DNA from: Amycolatopsis alkalitolerans
Lineage (GTDB): Bacteria; Actinomycetota; Actinomycetes; Mycobacteriales; Pseudonocardiaceae
Assembly (NCBI RefSeq): GCF_006152065.1
Contig: NZ_VDFW01000004.1
Span: 248,001-312,000 of the forward strand
DNA: 64,000 nucleotides
Direction of reading: 5' to 3'
Below are positions 8,309-18,596 of this stretch, piece by piece. The position numbers and the translations under genes were made by a program. The stretch's first letter is position 1. Every line of letters starts with the position of its first letter. A model generated the notes under the pieces. The model was not told the DNA's origin. It saw nothing but the letters and a program-made list of their open reading frames with translations, and did not search any database.

Positions 8309-8499
8309 ATCTGATCCCAACGGTTTGCTCTGGGTAACACAACGGCTGCGCGAGGCCGTCTCGTTCGACTAGCGTAAGAGGCGAATTCATACCCCAGCGG
8401 GGCGGTGTGCGGCGAGGCCCGGATTGAGTGTCACGCACGAAGGGCCGCCTGTGCGACCTGCAGGCGCCGCCGGCCCGTGTGACCGTGAGAGGGACTTGC

Positions 8500-9810
<1,311 letters not shown>

Positions 9811-9823
9811 GTCCACTTACGAC

Positions 9824-9851
9824 ACCGCCCTCCCGCGTTCGGGAGGGCGGT
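9824..9851. terminator. Strong hairpin terminator after gltA
   Basis: A perfect 12-bp stem (ACCGCCCTCCCG, 9824-9835, with 9840-9851) closes a CGTT loop exactly at the junction of convergent gltA and the ABC permease gene. The stop codon of the permease begins at 9852-9854 next to the stem. It probably ends transcription from both sides. Confidence 0.85.
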
Positions 9852-11039
9852 TCAGCCGCGCAGCGCGGCGGCGAGCTTGAGGCGGCTTCCCGTATGCAGC
9901 ACGGCATTCCGGTAGATCCGGCTGCCCACCCACGTCAGCAGCGAACCCAGCGCGAGAGTCAGGGCCAGTGACGCCACGACCTCCCAGCCCGCCGCGTTGC
10001 CGAGTGCCATCCGGCCCGGCATCAGGATCGGGGAGAACAGCGGGATCAGCGAAAGCACGCGCGTCGTGCCGCCGTCGGGGTTCTGCACCATGACGTTGAA
10101 TCCCACCACGAAACCCATGGTGAGCACCATCGTGACCGGGGTGATGACGGACGCGGCGTCCTCCTGCCGCGACACCAGGGAACCGGCCGCCGCATACACC
10201 GTGGCGTAGAGGAAGAAGCCCAGCACATACCAGACCACGCCCCACAGCACGGTCCCGGTCGCGACCCCGGACAGCGTGAGCACGCCCGTCGAACGGGCCA
10301 TCGTGAGCCCGACGGCGGCCAGGATCACGATCTGCACCAGGCCGACCAGCCCGAGGCCGAGCACCTTGCCCAGCATCAGTTGCCACGGCCGCACGGTCGA
10401 GAGCAGCAACTCCACCACCCGGCTCGCCTTCTCCTCGACCACGCCCTGCGCGACGAACGCGCCGTAGGTCTGGATGCCGAAGAACAGCAGGAACACGGTG
10501 ATCAGCCCGATCGCGAGCCGCTGGCCACGGCCGGGGTCGGGTGGTTCGACCGTGGACACGGTGACCTGTGCGCTGTCCACCTCGCGCATCACCTGCGCCG
10601 GATCGAGGTCGCCCTCCAGCAGCTTCGCGTTGAGCACCTGCTGCCGCGAGATCCCGTTCAGCAGCGCGCGCAACTGCGGGTCCAGATCGGACTTCACCAG
10701 CACGTGCAGATCGGCCGCGTTCCCGGAAACCAGCACGTCGAGGTCACCGCTCGCCACCTCCGCCTGGCCCTGCCCCTGGCCCGGCACCACACTGGTCTGA
10801 ACCTCCTTGCCGACCTGTGCGGCGGCGGTCCGCAGTTGCCCGGCGATCGCGGTCGTCTGGCCGGTGAAGCCGACCTTCGCCTTGTTGGTGCCGCCGAACA
10901 GGTTGGCCTGCAACAGGAGGTATCCGCCCAGCGCGACGAGGATGACGACGGTGCCGACGACGAACGACCGGGTGCGCAGCCTGGTGTTCAGCTCGCGCTT
11001 GGCGACCAGCGTGATCGCCTTCCACGGTGAAACCGTCAT
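9852..11039 (-). CDS. ABC-2 type transporter permease, NatB-like
   Basis: 395 residues from the ATG at 11039. The layout is one N-terminal transmembrane helix (VVGTVVILVALGGYLLLQ), a large extracytoplasmic domain of roughly 140 residues, then about five more helices and a conserved cytoplasmic VVEEKASRVVELLLSTVRPWQLMLGKVLG segment between the first pair. This is the architecture of NatB-type sodium/drug exporters. Its start overlaps the stop of the ATPase gene (11036-11956), and the two form one export complex. The substrate is unknown. Confidence 0.9.
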   Translation of the reverse strand: MTVSPWKAITLVAKRELNTRLRTRSFVVGTVVILVALGGYLLLQANLFGGTNKAKVGFTGQTTAIAGQLRTAAAQVGKEVQTSVVPGQGQGQAEVASGDLDVLVSGNAADLHVLVKSDLDPQLRALLNGISRQQVLNAKLLEGDLDPAQVMREVDSAQVTVSTVEPPDPGRGQRLAIGLITVFLLFFGIQTYGAFVAQGVVEEKASRVVELLLSTVRPWQLMLGKVLGLGLVGLVQIVILAAVGLTMARSTGVLTLSGVATGTVLWGVVWYVLGFFLYATVYAAAGSLVSRQEDAASVITPVTMVLTMGFVVGFNVMVQNPDGGTTRVLSLIPLFSPILMPGRMALGNAAGWEVVASLALTLALGSLLTWVGSRIYRNAVLHTGSRLKLAAALRG

Positions 11040-11956
11040 CGTTCTCCCCCCGTGACGACATGACGGAACAGCTCGGCCAGCGTCGGCCGCCGCCGCCCGA
11101 ATTCGCGCACCGGACCGGTCGCGAGGGCCGCCGCCAGCACGGTCTGGTCGTCCACCTCCGGTTCGAGGTCGAGCACGGTGCCCCCAGGCTCCTCGCTCAC
11201 CACGCGCACGCCCGGAATCCGCTTGGCCCACCCCGGACTCGCGGCCGGGGCGTGCACGACCAGCTGGGTGCCGGCACCGCCCGTCAGCTCCGCCACGCTG
11301 CCGCAGGCGACCAGCCGTCCACTTCGGATGATGCCGATCCGGTCGCACAGCCGCTCGACGAGGTCGAGCTGGTGGCTGGAGAACACGACCGGCACCCCGC
11401 GCGCCGCCTTCTCCCGCAGCACGTCGCTCATCACGTCCACGGCGATCGGATCGAGCCCCGAGAACGGTTCGTCGAGGACCAGCACGGACGGATCGTGCAC
11501 GAGGGCGGCGGCGAGCTGGACGCGTTGCTGGTTGCCGAGGCTGAGCTTCTGCACCTCGTCGAGCCGGCGTTCGGCGAGCCCGAGCCTGGCGATCCAGTTC
11601 TCCGCGCTGCGATGCGCCTCGTTCGTGCTCAGGCCGTGCAGTTCGGCCAGGTACACGAGCTGGGGCAGCACCTTCATCTTCGGGTACAGGCCGCGTTCCT
11701 CGGGCATGTAACCGAACCTGGTGCGGGTCTCGTGCGTCACCGGTTCGCCGCCGAACCGCACCTGGCCGGAATCCGCCGCGAGCACGCCGAGCGCGATCCG
11801 CATCGCGGTGGTCTTCCCGGCGCCGTTGCTGCCGACGAACCCGAACAGCTCCCCGGAGCGCACGGTGAAGGACACCGAGTCGAGCGCGACCACGTCACCG
11901 TAGCGTTTGGACACCCGGTCGATTTCCAGATCCGGCAATTGAGTCCCCCTCGCCAC
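11036..11956 (-). CDS. ABC transporter ATP-binding protein, NatA-like
   Basis: 306 residues. It has the Walker A GSNGAGKTT (42-50), signature LSLGNQQ (138-144), Walker B VLVLDEP (158-164) and switch His in SSHQLD. The C-terminal extension of about 80 residues after the nucleotide-binding domain is usual for NatA/DrrA-like ATPases. It powers the permease encoded next in the same operon. About 55 bp separate its start from the TetR gene stop upstream; a short inverted repeat there may be an operator. Confidence 0.93.
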   Translation of the reverse strand: MARGTQLPDLEIDRVSKRYGDVVALDSVSFTVRSGELFGFVGSNGAGKTTAMRIALGVLAADSGQVRFGGEPVTHETRTRFGYMPEERGLYPKMKVLPQLVYLAELHGLSTNEAHRSAENWIARLGLAERRLDEVQKLSLGNQQRVQLAAALVHDPSVLVLDEPFSGLDPIAVDVMSDVLREKAARGVPVVFSSHQLDLVERLCDRIGIIRSGRLVACGSVAELTGGAGTQLVVHAPAASPGWAKRIPGVRVVSEEPGGTVLDLEPEVDDQTVLAAALATGPVREFGRRRPTLAELFRHVVTGGER

Positions 11957-11971
11957 GTTTCACCGGGCTCA

Positions 11972-11988
11972 TGCAAGCCAATGTTGCA
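11972..11988. promoter_or_regulatory. Candidate operator upstream of the ABC exporter
   Basis: TGCAA (11972-11976) and TTGCA (11984-11988) are inverted with a 7-bp spacer, 16 bp upstream of the ATPase start. The TetR gene lies immediately upstream on the same strand, so this is where its product might act. Short arms make the call tentative. Confidence 0.35.
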
Positions 11989-12010
11989 AAAACCGAATGA
12001 TCTGGCAAGT

Positions 12011-12706
12011 CTAGGGGCGCAGCGCCGAGTCCAGGTGATGTGCCAGTTGGCCGAGTAACGCGCTCTTCTCGACGTCACGGGTGGCCGCACGGAACGACAA
12101 CACGAAGGACTGGACCACCAGCACCACGGCGCGCGCCTGCACGTGCAGTTCGCCGTCGCGGATCGAGCCGTCGGCGCGGCCCGCTTCGAGGTAGCTCAGG
12201 ACCAGTTGCTCGCCGACCCGCTGCGTGCCGCCGAGACGCTCGACGAGGTACGGCAACAGGAGTTCGGTGTCCACGTCGATCAGCGTGCGCACGAGATCGT
12301 CGCCGTTGAGCAGGTGTACCGCGGCGACCGCGCTGCGCACGAGCCGTTGCCGCGCGGTGCCCGCGCTCGCCGCCTCGGCGCTCGCCCGGTGCAGCAACGC
12401 GCCGAATTCGCGCGTCATCAGGGCCGAAAGCACGCTGCGCACGTCCGGAAAGCGCCGGTACAACGTCATCCGGCTGACCTTCGCGGTGCGCGCGATTTCC
12501 GCGAGCGTCGCGCGCCGCAGCCCGGTCGCGAGTACGCACTGCCTTGCCGCGTCGAGGAGAAGGTCGTCGGCGACGCGTGCCGTACCCTGCCGCGCGCGTG
12601 CGTTCGCCAGGCTCGATGCGCGTGCAGATGACCGTGCACTTTCGCGCCGGGATTCGGAAGACAGCTGGTGGTACGGTCTGAACGCGGTGTGCCCGTCGTC
12701 GTCCAT
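12011..12706 (-). CDS. TetR-family regulator with an N-terminal extension
   Basis: 231 residues. The helix-turn-helix covers about residues 48-95 (AARQCVLATGLRRATLAEIARTAKVSRMTLYRRFPDV). The roughly 45 residues before it are Ser/Arg/Ala-rich and not typical; the true start may be further in, although I see no in-frame ATG or GTG close to the HTH. It lies directly upstream of the NatAB-type exporter genes on the same strand and is probably their regulator. Confidence 0.85.
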   Translation of the reverse strand: MDDDGHTAFRPYHQLSSESRRESARSSARASSLANARARQGTARVADDLLLDAARQCVLATGLRRATLAEIARTAKVSRMTLYRRFPDVRSVLSALMTREFGALLHRASAEAASAGTARQRLVRSAVAAVHLLNGDDLVRTLIDVDTELLLPYLVERLGGTQRVGEQLVLSYLEAGRADGSIRDGELHVQARAVVLVVQSFVLSFRAATRDVEKSALLGQLAHHLDSALRP

Positions 12707-12744
12707 GTGTCACCGTGCCCTCTTCAGGTTTCAGGCGGGCGATA

Positions 12745-13344
12745 TTAGACGATCACGATGTCCAGCCCATGCGAGGGCGCCGGAACGCCGTTCAACGACC
12801 GGATTTTCCCTTGCGGGACGTCTTCCATGCGCACAGGGGCACCATCGACGAGCAGGGGCATCCGCTCCGGACTCGCGCCGACATAGGCGAAAACCTCGGT
12901 GAGCCGCATCCCGTTCCACAGCGAAACCCCGGTTTTCAGGCGTGCCAGGTGATAACGCTTGCCGCGCCCTTCGCATACGTCGAGCACCGCGACCTGATCC
13001 GGCGTGGCCAGCCACACCGCGTGCGTCTCCACCACTCCGGGGTACGCGGCCAGTGTCGCGGGCCGCTGCCCGTCGCGCTCCCGGAAACCCGCGGCCCACA
13101 CCGCCGACAGGCCGGTGCACTCCGCCCGCACGACGAGCACATCCCCGGCCAGGCCGAGATTCTCGCGGAGCCAGGTGATTTTCGACGGGCAGGCGTTGGA
13201 ACCGTAGGCCAGCACCGGGATGCGGCCGGTGTGGTCGAGTTCGCCGGGCAGCGCGTACCCGCACCCGTCACGGTGTACGAACGAGCTGCCCGGCCGAGCC
13301 CCGGGATAGGGATCGGCCGGATAGTCGTGATCGCGGAAGATCAG
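12745..13344 (-). CDS. Unknown protein with an AYGSN motif, start uncertain
   Basis: A coherent protein of up to about 199 residues ends at 12745. It contains [15 protein letters not shown], then [18 protein letters not shown], then blocks such as [17 protein letters not shown]. The (A)YGSN motif near a first strand is characteristic of gamma-glutamylcyclotransferase-like folds, so a GGCT-like enzyme is possible but unproven. No ATG, GTG or TTG precedes the conserved part within about 50 codons. The candidates are a CTG at 13344, which overlaps the mscR stop, or the GTG at VLAYGSN, which would lose conserved-looking sequence. Overlap with mscR suggests coupled translation and perhaps a role in thiol or formaldehyde metabolism. 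Confidence 0.65.
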   Translation of the reverse strand: MIFRDHDYPADPYPGARPGSSFVHRDGCGYALPGELDHTGRIPVLAYGSNACPSKITWLRENLGLAGDVLVVRAECTGLSAVWAAGFRERDGQRPATLAAYPGVVETHAVWLATPDQVAVLDVCEGRGKRYHLARLKTGVSLWNGMRLTEVFAYVGASPERMPLLVDGAPVRMEDVPQGKIRSLNGVPAPSHGLDIVIV

Positions 13345-14441
13345 GAGAACTCCACCACGCTGCGCAGCACTTCGCCCCTGTGCATCCGCTCGAACGCGTG
13401 CTCCACGCCGTCGACCCCGATCCGCTCGGTGACGAACTTGTCCAGCGGCAGCCGGCCCTGCAGGTACAGGTCCACCAGCATCGGGAAGTCGCGCGAGGGC
13501 AGGCAGTCGCCGTACCACGAGGACTTCAGCGAGCCACCGCGCGCGAAGAAGTCGATGAGCGGCATGTCGTTCAGGCGCATGTCCGGGGTGGGCACGCCGA
13601 CGAGCACCACGGTGCCGGCCAGATCCCGGCCGTAGAAGGCGGTCCGCCAGGTCTCCGGGCGCCCGACGGCGTCGATCACGACGTCCGCGCCGAAGGATCC
13701 GGTGAGGTCCTGGATGGCTTCGACCACCTCGTCCTCGGTCCTGCCGCGGGAGTTGAACGTGTGCGTGGCGCCGAAGTCCCTCGCCCAGTCGAGCTTCCGC
13801 TCGTCCATGTCGACGGCGATGATCTTGCCGGCGCCCGCGAGCCGGGCACCCGCGATGGCCGCGTCACCGACACCACCGCAGCCGATCACCGCGACGGTGT
13901 CCCCGCGGCCGACCGCGCCGGTGTTGATCGCCGCGCCGATGCCGGCCATCACGCCGCAGCCGAGCAGGCCGGCGACGGCGGGTTCGGCCTCGGGGCTGAC
14001 CTTGGTGCACTGGCCCGCGTGCACGAGCGTCTTGTCGCCGAACGCGCCGATGCCCAGCGCCGGGCTGAGCTTCGTGCCGTCGGCGAGCGTCATCGGCTGG
14101 GCGGCGTTGTGGGTGGTGAAGCAGTACCACGGCCGGCCGCGCCGGCAGGCCCGGCAGGTGCCGCAGACCGCACGCCAGTTCAGGATGACGTAGTCACCGG
14201 GCTGGACCTCGGTGACGCCCTCGCCGACCTGCTCGACATATCCCGCGGCCTCATGGCCGAGGAAGAACGGGTAGTCGTCGTTGATGCCGCCGTCGCGGTA
14301 GTGCAGATCGGTGTGACACACGCCACACGCCTTGACGGACACGACCGCTTCGCCAGGACCCGGATCCGGGACGAGCACGGTCTCCAGCGAAACCGGTTCA
14401 CCTTTCGCCCTCGAGATGACTCCCTGTACCTCGTGCGGCAT
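13341..14441 (-). CDS. mscR: S-(hydroxymethyl)mycothiol dehydrogenase
   Basis: 366 residues. It closely follows the actinobacterial MscR sequence as I know it: VCHTDL (Cys42), GHEAAG (His63-Glu64), structural zinc Cys93/96/99/107 in [17 protein letters not shown], the NAD-binding GCGGVGDAA, and a C-terminal [14 protein letters not shown] block. It oxidises the mycothiol-formaldehyde adduct, and related enzymes reduce S-nitrosomycothiol, in the cytoplasm. It therefore implies that the host makes mycothiol. It is followed on the same strand by the YGSN protein with overlapping ends. Its upstream side abuts the two-hairpin repeat at 14493-14548. Confidence 0.95.
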   Translation of the reverse strand: MPHEVQGVISRAKGEPVSLETVLVPDPGPGEAVVSVKACGVCHTDLHYRDGGINDDYPFFLGHEAAGYVEQVGEGVTEVQPGDYVILNWRAVCGTCRACRRGRPWYCFTTHNAAQPMTLADGTKLSPALGIGAFGDKTLVHAGQCTKVSPEAEPAVAGLLGCGVMAGIGAAINTGAVGRGDTVAVIGCGGVGDAAIAGARLAGAGKIIAVDMDERKLDWARDFGATHTFNSRGRTEDEVVEAIQDLTGSFGADVVIDAVGRPETWRTAFYGRDLAGTVVLVGVPTPDMRLNDMPLIDFFARGGSLKSSWYGDCLPSRDFPMLVDLYLQGRLPLDKFVTERIGVDGVEHAFERMHRGEVLRSVVEFS

Positions 14442-14492
14442 CTTGCGACCACCTTCCTCATGTTCGCCTGCTCGCAGCTTGCCACGAACCCC

Positions 14493-14548
14493 GTGCCGTG
14501 AGGGACCCCCTCATGCCCATACGTGCCGTGAGGGACCCCCTCACGGCA
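14493..14548. repeat. Two-hairpin composite repeat, second locus
   Basis: One hairpin has an 11-bp perfect stem (14524-14534 with 14538-14548, loop ACC). A variant unit lies at 14494-14520 with the CATG-containing arm. On the minus strand the order and spacing match the copy at 5511-5569: perfect hairpin, about 5-6 bp, then GGGCATGAGGGGGTCCCTCA. The stop codon of the leftward C39 peptidase (14541-14543) is inside the perfect hairpin. It lies between that gene and mscR and may terminate transcription. Confidence 0.75.
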
Positions 14549-15713
14549 TGATGACGTACGCGATGCCGCCGGAACCGCCGGCCACCGTGCCGTCCGCGGT
14601 GTAGCGCTTCGTGCGGAGCCAGACGTTCGCGAACTGATCGCGCCGGTACACCGTCCGCACATCGGCATTGCTGTTGGCAGCCGGGTCGTTCACGATCACG
14701 TCGCCGTCCTTGGTGAAGCCGACGACGACCATGAGATGCCCCGACGTGCCGTATCCCGCGTTGTCCAGCTCGCCCGCCCGGAACGACTGCGAGGTGATCA
14801 CCGGGATGCCCCGCGCGACGTAGTCTTCCAGTTCGGCCAGCGAGTGCAGCCGCGTGATGTGCCCGCGCAGCCCGAATTCCGCGGCGTAGGCGGTGTTGAA
14901 CGGCCAGTTCCCGGTGCCCTCGTACGAATAGTCGTAGGTGTTGCGCGCCGCGTAGTCCACCGTCCGGTCGGCGTAGGCGGCGGGAATCCACGACATCTGC
15001 GATTCGCTCGGCCGCCGCCCCCAGTATTCGACGACCATTTCCGTCGCGGTGGGGCTGCACCAGTTCTCGCCACCGCCGCCGTACTCGGGGAACTGACCTT
15101 TGTGGATGTTCTGGGCATACGCCGGTACGGGCAGTTCCACGCCGGTGGCCTTGCCGGGCGGGGACACCGGCACCGTGAACCGGTCCGGCACGTCGGAGGT
15201 CATCGCGCCGATCGTGCTCACCGTCGGCGAGGCCGCGCCGGGTTCACGGTAAAGACTCAGCCGCAACCGGTACGACCGCAGTTTCACGCCCGGCTTCATC
15301 GCCAGCGTGTCGACGTTCACCGAGGCGTTCGCGTCGTCCTGGCCGTCGACGCTGGTGCGCTGGAAGTCCGCGTCGCCGCTCGCCCAGCGGCCCATCACGT
15401 ACCACGCCGTCTCGGCGCCTGTGTTCGTTTCGCCCTGCGCTTCGACCTGCAGCCATGTGCGCGGCGGTGTCCGCGCGTTCCACGACGCGATCAGTTGTGT
15501 CGCGCCGAAGCCGGGCCGGTACGCCGGCGACGTCCACCGGGCGACGTCGTAGACCTTGCCCTCGTAGGTGGTCTGCCCGGCCCGCCGCGTGACCGGGTGC
15601 GGCCACTTGTGGTAGTCGATCGCCTCACCGGGGGCGGGTACGGCGTTCACGTGCGCCATCATCGTGACGGCGAGCAGCGTCAGCAACCGGATCATCCGGC
15701 TGATTTTCCCCAA
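14541..15713 (-). CDS. Secreted C39-family cysteine peptidase
   Basis: 390 residues. An N-terminal hydrophobic segment (IRLLTLLAVTMMAHVNA, about residues 8-24) is a signal peptide. Residues about 30-180 form a beta-rich accessory region. Then comes the papain-like C39 domain with Cys219 in GGENWCSPTATEMV, His326 in GTSGHLMVVVGF and Asp343 in VNDPAA. C39-type peptidases cut double-glycine leaders when fused to ABC exporters, but free secreted versions like this one have unknown substrates. The gene is alone on its strand between the hairpin repeat and a divergent DinB-like gene. Confidence 0.85.
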   Translation of the reverse strand: MGKISRMIRLLTLLAVTMMAHVNAVPAPGEAIDYHKWPHPVTRRAGQTTYEGKVYDVARWTSPAYRPGFGATQLIASWNARTPPRTWLQVEAQGETNTGAETAWYVMGRWASGDADFQRTSVDGQDDANASVNVDTLAMKPGVKLRSYRLRLSLYREPGAASPTVSTIGAMTSDVPDRFTVPVSPPGKATGVELPVPAYAQNIHKGQFPEYGGGGENWCSPTATEMVVEYWGRRPSESQMSWIPAAYADRTVDYAARNTYDYSYEGTGNWPFNTAYAAEFGLRGHITRLHSLAELEDYVARGIPVITSQSFRAGELDNAGYGTSGHLMVVVGFTKDGDVIVNDPAANSNADVRTVYRRDQFANVWLRTKRYTADGTVAGGSGGIAYVIMP

Positions 15714-15791
15714 GTTGCCATTTGGTGTAAACCATTTTCCGGCTGGGACCTGGCAGTATCATCTCGGCCTGCGGCGTGAAGGGAGTCTCCG

Positions 15792-16271
15792 ATGGGTTCG
15801 TTCGATGTGGTGCTGGACGACGAACGCACCCAGCTTGATGCCTTCATCGAGGAATATCGCAACGCCATCGAGGCGACTCTCGACGGTCTCACCGAGGAAC
15901 AGGCCCGCCGCCGGCTCGTCTCGTCGGCGACAACGTTGCTCGGGCTGCTCAAGCACGTCACGTGGATGCAGAGGGTGTGGTTCGAGGAGTGCGTCGGCGG
16001 CACGTCCCGCCGGGAGCTCGGCCTGGTACGGAGTCCGGACGAATCCTTTCGGCTCGCCGCCGAAGACACCGTCGCCGCCGTCACGGCAGCCCACCGGGAC
16101 GCCTGCGCCACGGCCCGCGCGGTAGTCGCGGACCTCCCGCTGGACGCCGTCGTGACCGGCCACCGGGCCGGACCGCGCACGCTTCGCTGGGTGTACCTGC
16201 AAGTTCTACGGGAGCTGGCCCACCATTGCGGACACGCCGACATCCTGCGCGAACAGATACTCGCCGGCTGA
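15792..16271 (+). CDS. DinB-like / DUF664-type protein
   Basis: 159 residues with the four-helix pattern of the DinB/YfiT superfamily. Metal-ligand-type histidines are visible in LLKHVTWMQRVWFEE (about residue 55) and in ELAHHCGHADILREQ near the C-terminus. In mycothiol-producing bacteria some members are mycothiol-dependent transferases, and a few act on antibiotics. Which applies here is unknown. A good match in length to the DUF664 mini-circle-protein group supports the call. Confidence 0.8.
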   Translation: MGSFDVVLDDERTQLDAFIEEYRNAIEATLDGLTEEQARRRLVSSATTLLGLLKHVTWMQRVWFEECVGGTSRRELGLVRSPDESFRLAAEDTVAAVTAAHRDACATARAVVADLPLDAVVTGHRAGPRTLRWVYLQVLRELAHHCGHADILREQILAG

Positions 16272-16273
16272 GA

Positions 16274-16405
16274 TCACGTCACCGGCAGGAAGGTCAGCGA
16301 GATGGCCGACGGCGAGGTCACCCGCGCGACCCCCGCGACGCCGATCGCGTTGACGGCGAGCATGCCCAGCAGCGCGAACTGCACGAACGCGTTCAGCAGC
16401 ACCAT
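16274..16405 (-). CDS. Possible 43-residue membrane peptide
   Basis: A short frame begins with ATG at 16405, 9 bp after the thioesterase stop on the same strand. It encodes one hydrophobic segment (NAFVQFALLGMLAVNAIGVAGVA) and ends next to the convergent DinB-like gene. It could be a real small membrane protein co-transcribed with the thioesterase, or a remnant of a longer gene. Only composition and position support it. Confidence 0.3.
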   Translation of the reverse strand: MVLLNAFVQFALLGMLAVNAIGVAGVARVTSPSAISLTFLPVT

Positions 16406-16413
16406 CACTGCCG

Positions 16414-16812
16414 TTACAGCACGGCCTGCGTTTGGGTGACCTTGGCGATCAGCTTGGTTTCGTCGTCGCGGATCTCGGTCTCCACGACGATCACCTTGCG
16501 GCCGGTGTGCAGCGGGCGCGAGGTCGCCGTGGCGTGGCCTTCGCGCACCGCGCGCAGGAAGTTCGTCTTCGACTCGATCGTCGTGGTGCCCTGCGCACCC
16601 TCGGGCAGGTTCAAGAACGCGCAGACGGCGGCCGTCGAGTCCGCGAGTGACATCAGCACGCCACCGTGCAGGACGCCGCCCGCCGTGCACAGCGACTCTT
16701 CCCACGCCAGTCGCGAGATCACGACCTCGCGACTGTGCTCCAGCACCTCGACGCCGAGCCGTTTCGTGAACGGTATGGTCTGATGGAACAGCGCTGTCCC
16801 GGCTTCGTCCAT
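16414..16812 (-). CDS. PaaI-family hotdog thioesterase
   Basis: 132 residues. The hotdog-fold thioesterase signature GGVLHGGVLMSLADSTAA (about residues 45-62) contains the HGG motif and the catalytic Asp of the PaaI/4HBT-II type. These enzymes hydrolyse acyl-CoA, often aryl-acetyl or hydroxybenzoyl thioesters. The gene starts 4 bp after the stop of the phosphoesterase gene on the same strand, so the two are probably co-transcribed. Confidence 0.88.
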   Translation of the reverse strand: MDEAGTALFHQTIPFTKRLGVEVLEHSREVVISRLAWEESLCTAGGVLHGGVLMSLADSTAAVCAFLNLPEGAQGTTTIESKTNFLRAVREGHATATSRPLHTGRKVIVVETEIRDDETKLIAKVTQTQAVL

Positions 16813-16816
16813 GCGC

Positions 16817-18517
16817 TCACCTTAGTGGGTTGACGATCAACAGTTCGGTGTTGTGATCACCCGCTTCGCCGACGCGGCCGAGGTCGATGTGGATGTCGTT
16901 GTACGAGAACTCCCGGTAGAGGGAGGCGAGCGCGGCCGGGGAGCCGTCGCCGTAGGCAGCCGCGTGCGGTGCGTCGGCCTCGACCAGCGTCGTGAACAGT
17001 GAGAGCGTCCCGTCGGCGTTGTCGGCCACCTCGATGATCCGCGCGTGCTGCGGGAAGTCGATATGCGAGGCGGTGTTGATCTCCCAGAAGCTCTGCGCGG
17101 GCGTCTTGCCGGTTTGCGGCGTGATCTTGTTCGCGTGGGTGTGCCCGTTGACCCAGGCCAGCACGTTCGGGAACCGGTGCAGCAGATCGACGAACGCCTC
17201 GCCAGTCAGCCGCGGCTCCAGCGGATGCCGCGAGTCGGGCAGGATATTGCCCATCGTCGTCGACGTGTGGTGGCTGAACAGGATGAACAGTTCGTCGGTC
17301 ACCTGCTGCGTCACCTTGTTGCCCCAGAAGTCGTAATACGCCGAACTGGCGCGGGTCAGCGTCGTCTCCACCCAGAGATACTGCGAAAGCCCGATCGACC
17401 CGTCCGCGAAACCCGCGAGCGTCGTGGTGTCGAGGCTGATGCCGGTGATGCCCGGCGCGATCCGGAACGTGTAGTAGACGTCGCGGCCGTCGGCGTTGTC
17501 CGAGGTGAACCCGTGCCCGGCCGGGCCGGGGCCGGTGTTGGCCGGATCGAGGTGCGCCCGAACGAATTCCGCTGTGGTGAACGGCTTCCGGCGTGCGTCC
17601 GGGGTCACCTCGCGGACGGTGCCGCCGCCCCCGAACAGTTCGGCGACCGGCAGGCTCGCGCCGGGGGTCCTGATCGCGTCGGCGAGCTTCCGCGACGTGC
17701 TCTCGTCCTTGCCGATGATCTTGTAGCGGCCGGTGTACCAGGACTCGATGCCCGGAAGGTCCGGCAGCGAGCCGACGACGCTGTCGTCGTGGTTGCCGAA
17801 CGTGCAATACCACGGGATGTCGAGCCCTGGCGAGGTGAACGGCGCGCCCGCCGCGGTGAGCAGGCCGGGAATCGTCGGGAAGCCCTTGGTCGTGTAGTCG
17901 TCGCCGGACAGCGGCTTGTCCGGGTTCCAGTACAGCGGTGAACCGGAGGCCTGCACGCCCTCGTATCGCGCCGGGTCGCCCGAGGACGGGGTGACCCGGC
18001 CGCCGTTGAGGATGCGCAGGAACCAGTCGAGTTCCAGGTGTTCGTGATTGTCGGTGTTGTCCCCGGTGGTCATCACGAAGTCGAGCGCGCGGCCGGTGAA
18101 CGGGCCCGAGCGCAGGCTGTTGACCCGGTGCACGAGCGCGACCGTGGCGACCGGGCCGAGTGTCTCTTGTGGACGGTGTGCGGAGCCGATGAACGGGTGC
18201 AGGTACTCGAACCGCGCCGGGCTCTCGGTGTCGGTCACGTGCAGGTCGGTGAACTGCGCGAACGCGGCGAGCCCGGTCCGCCGGTCGTCGCGGCCGGACC
18301 TGCCGGCGACGAGTTCCTCACGCGCCACCAGCGGCCAGCCGGGGCCACCGGTGAGCCTCGTGTACGCCGACGTGCCCGCGGTCACCGGCGTGGCCACCGT
18401 GTCGAGCGTCGTCCCCCTGGTGCGGACCGCCCGCGCGCTGGCCGGTGGAGCCGCGACCACCAGTCCGAGTCCGGCCAAGCCGGACGCCGCCATGAACCCT
18501 CGCCGTGATACGCCCAC
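16817..18517 (-). CDS. Tat-exported metallophosphoesterase (TIGR03767-like)
   Basis: 566 residues from a GTG with a good AGGAGG site upstream. The N-terminus SRRGFMAASGLAGLGLV is a twin-arginine signal followed by an Ala-rich cleavage region near residue 30. Calcineurin-like metal motifs occur in order: FTDLHVTD (Asp91, His93), TTGDNTDN, FGNHDDS, SHHTS and NGHTH. The size and insertions agree with the actinobacterial TIGR03767 family. It is predicted to act outside the membrane on a phosphoester of unknown identity. The PaaI-like thioesterase follows 4 bp downstream. Confidence 0.9.
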   Translation of the reverse strand: MGVSRRGFMAASGLAGLGLVVAAPPASARAVRTRGTTLDTVATPVTAGTSAYTRLTGGPGWPLVAREELVAGRSGRDDRRTGLAAFAQFTDLHVTDTESPARFEYLHPFIGSAHRPQETLGPVATVALVHRVNSLRSGPFTGRALDFVMTTGDNTDNHEHLELDWFLRILNGGRVTPSSGDPARYEGVQASGSPLYWNPDKPLSGDDYTTKGFPTIPGLLTAAGAPFTSPGLDIPWYCTFGNHDDSVVGSLPDLPGIESWYTGRYKIIGKDESTSRKLADAIRTPGASLPVAELFGGGGTVREVTPDARRKPFTTAEFVRAHLDPANTGPGPAGHGFTSDNADGRDVYYTFRIAPGITGISLDTTTLAGFADGSIGLSQYLWVETTLTRASSAYYDFWGNKVTQQVTDELFILFSHHTSTTMGNILPDSRHPLEPRLTGEAFVDLLHRFPNVLAWVNGHTHANKITPQTGKTPAQSFWEINTASHIDFPQHARIIEVADNADGTLSLFTTLVEADAPHAAAYGDGSPAALASLYREFSYNDIHIDLGRVGEAGDHNTELLIVNPLR

Positions 18518-18596
18518 GTCGCCACCTCCTGGCCAGAGCCTGCGGGCAGACCCTAGCCAGAAGGTGACGAGCAGACGACCGGAATACGAAAATTAC

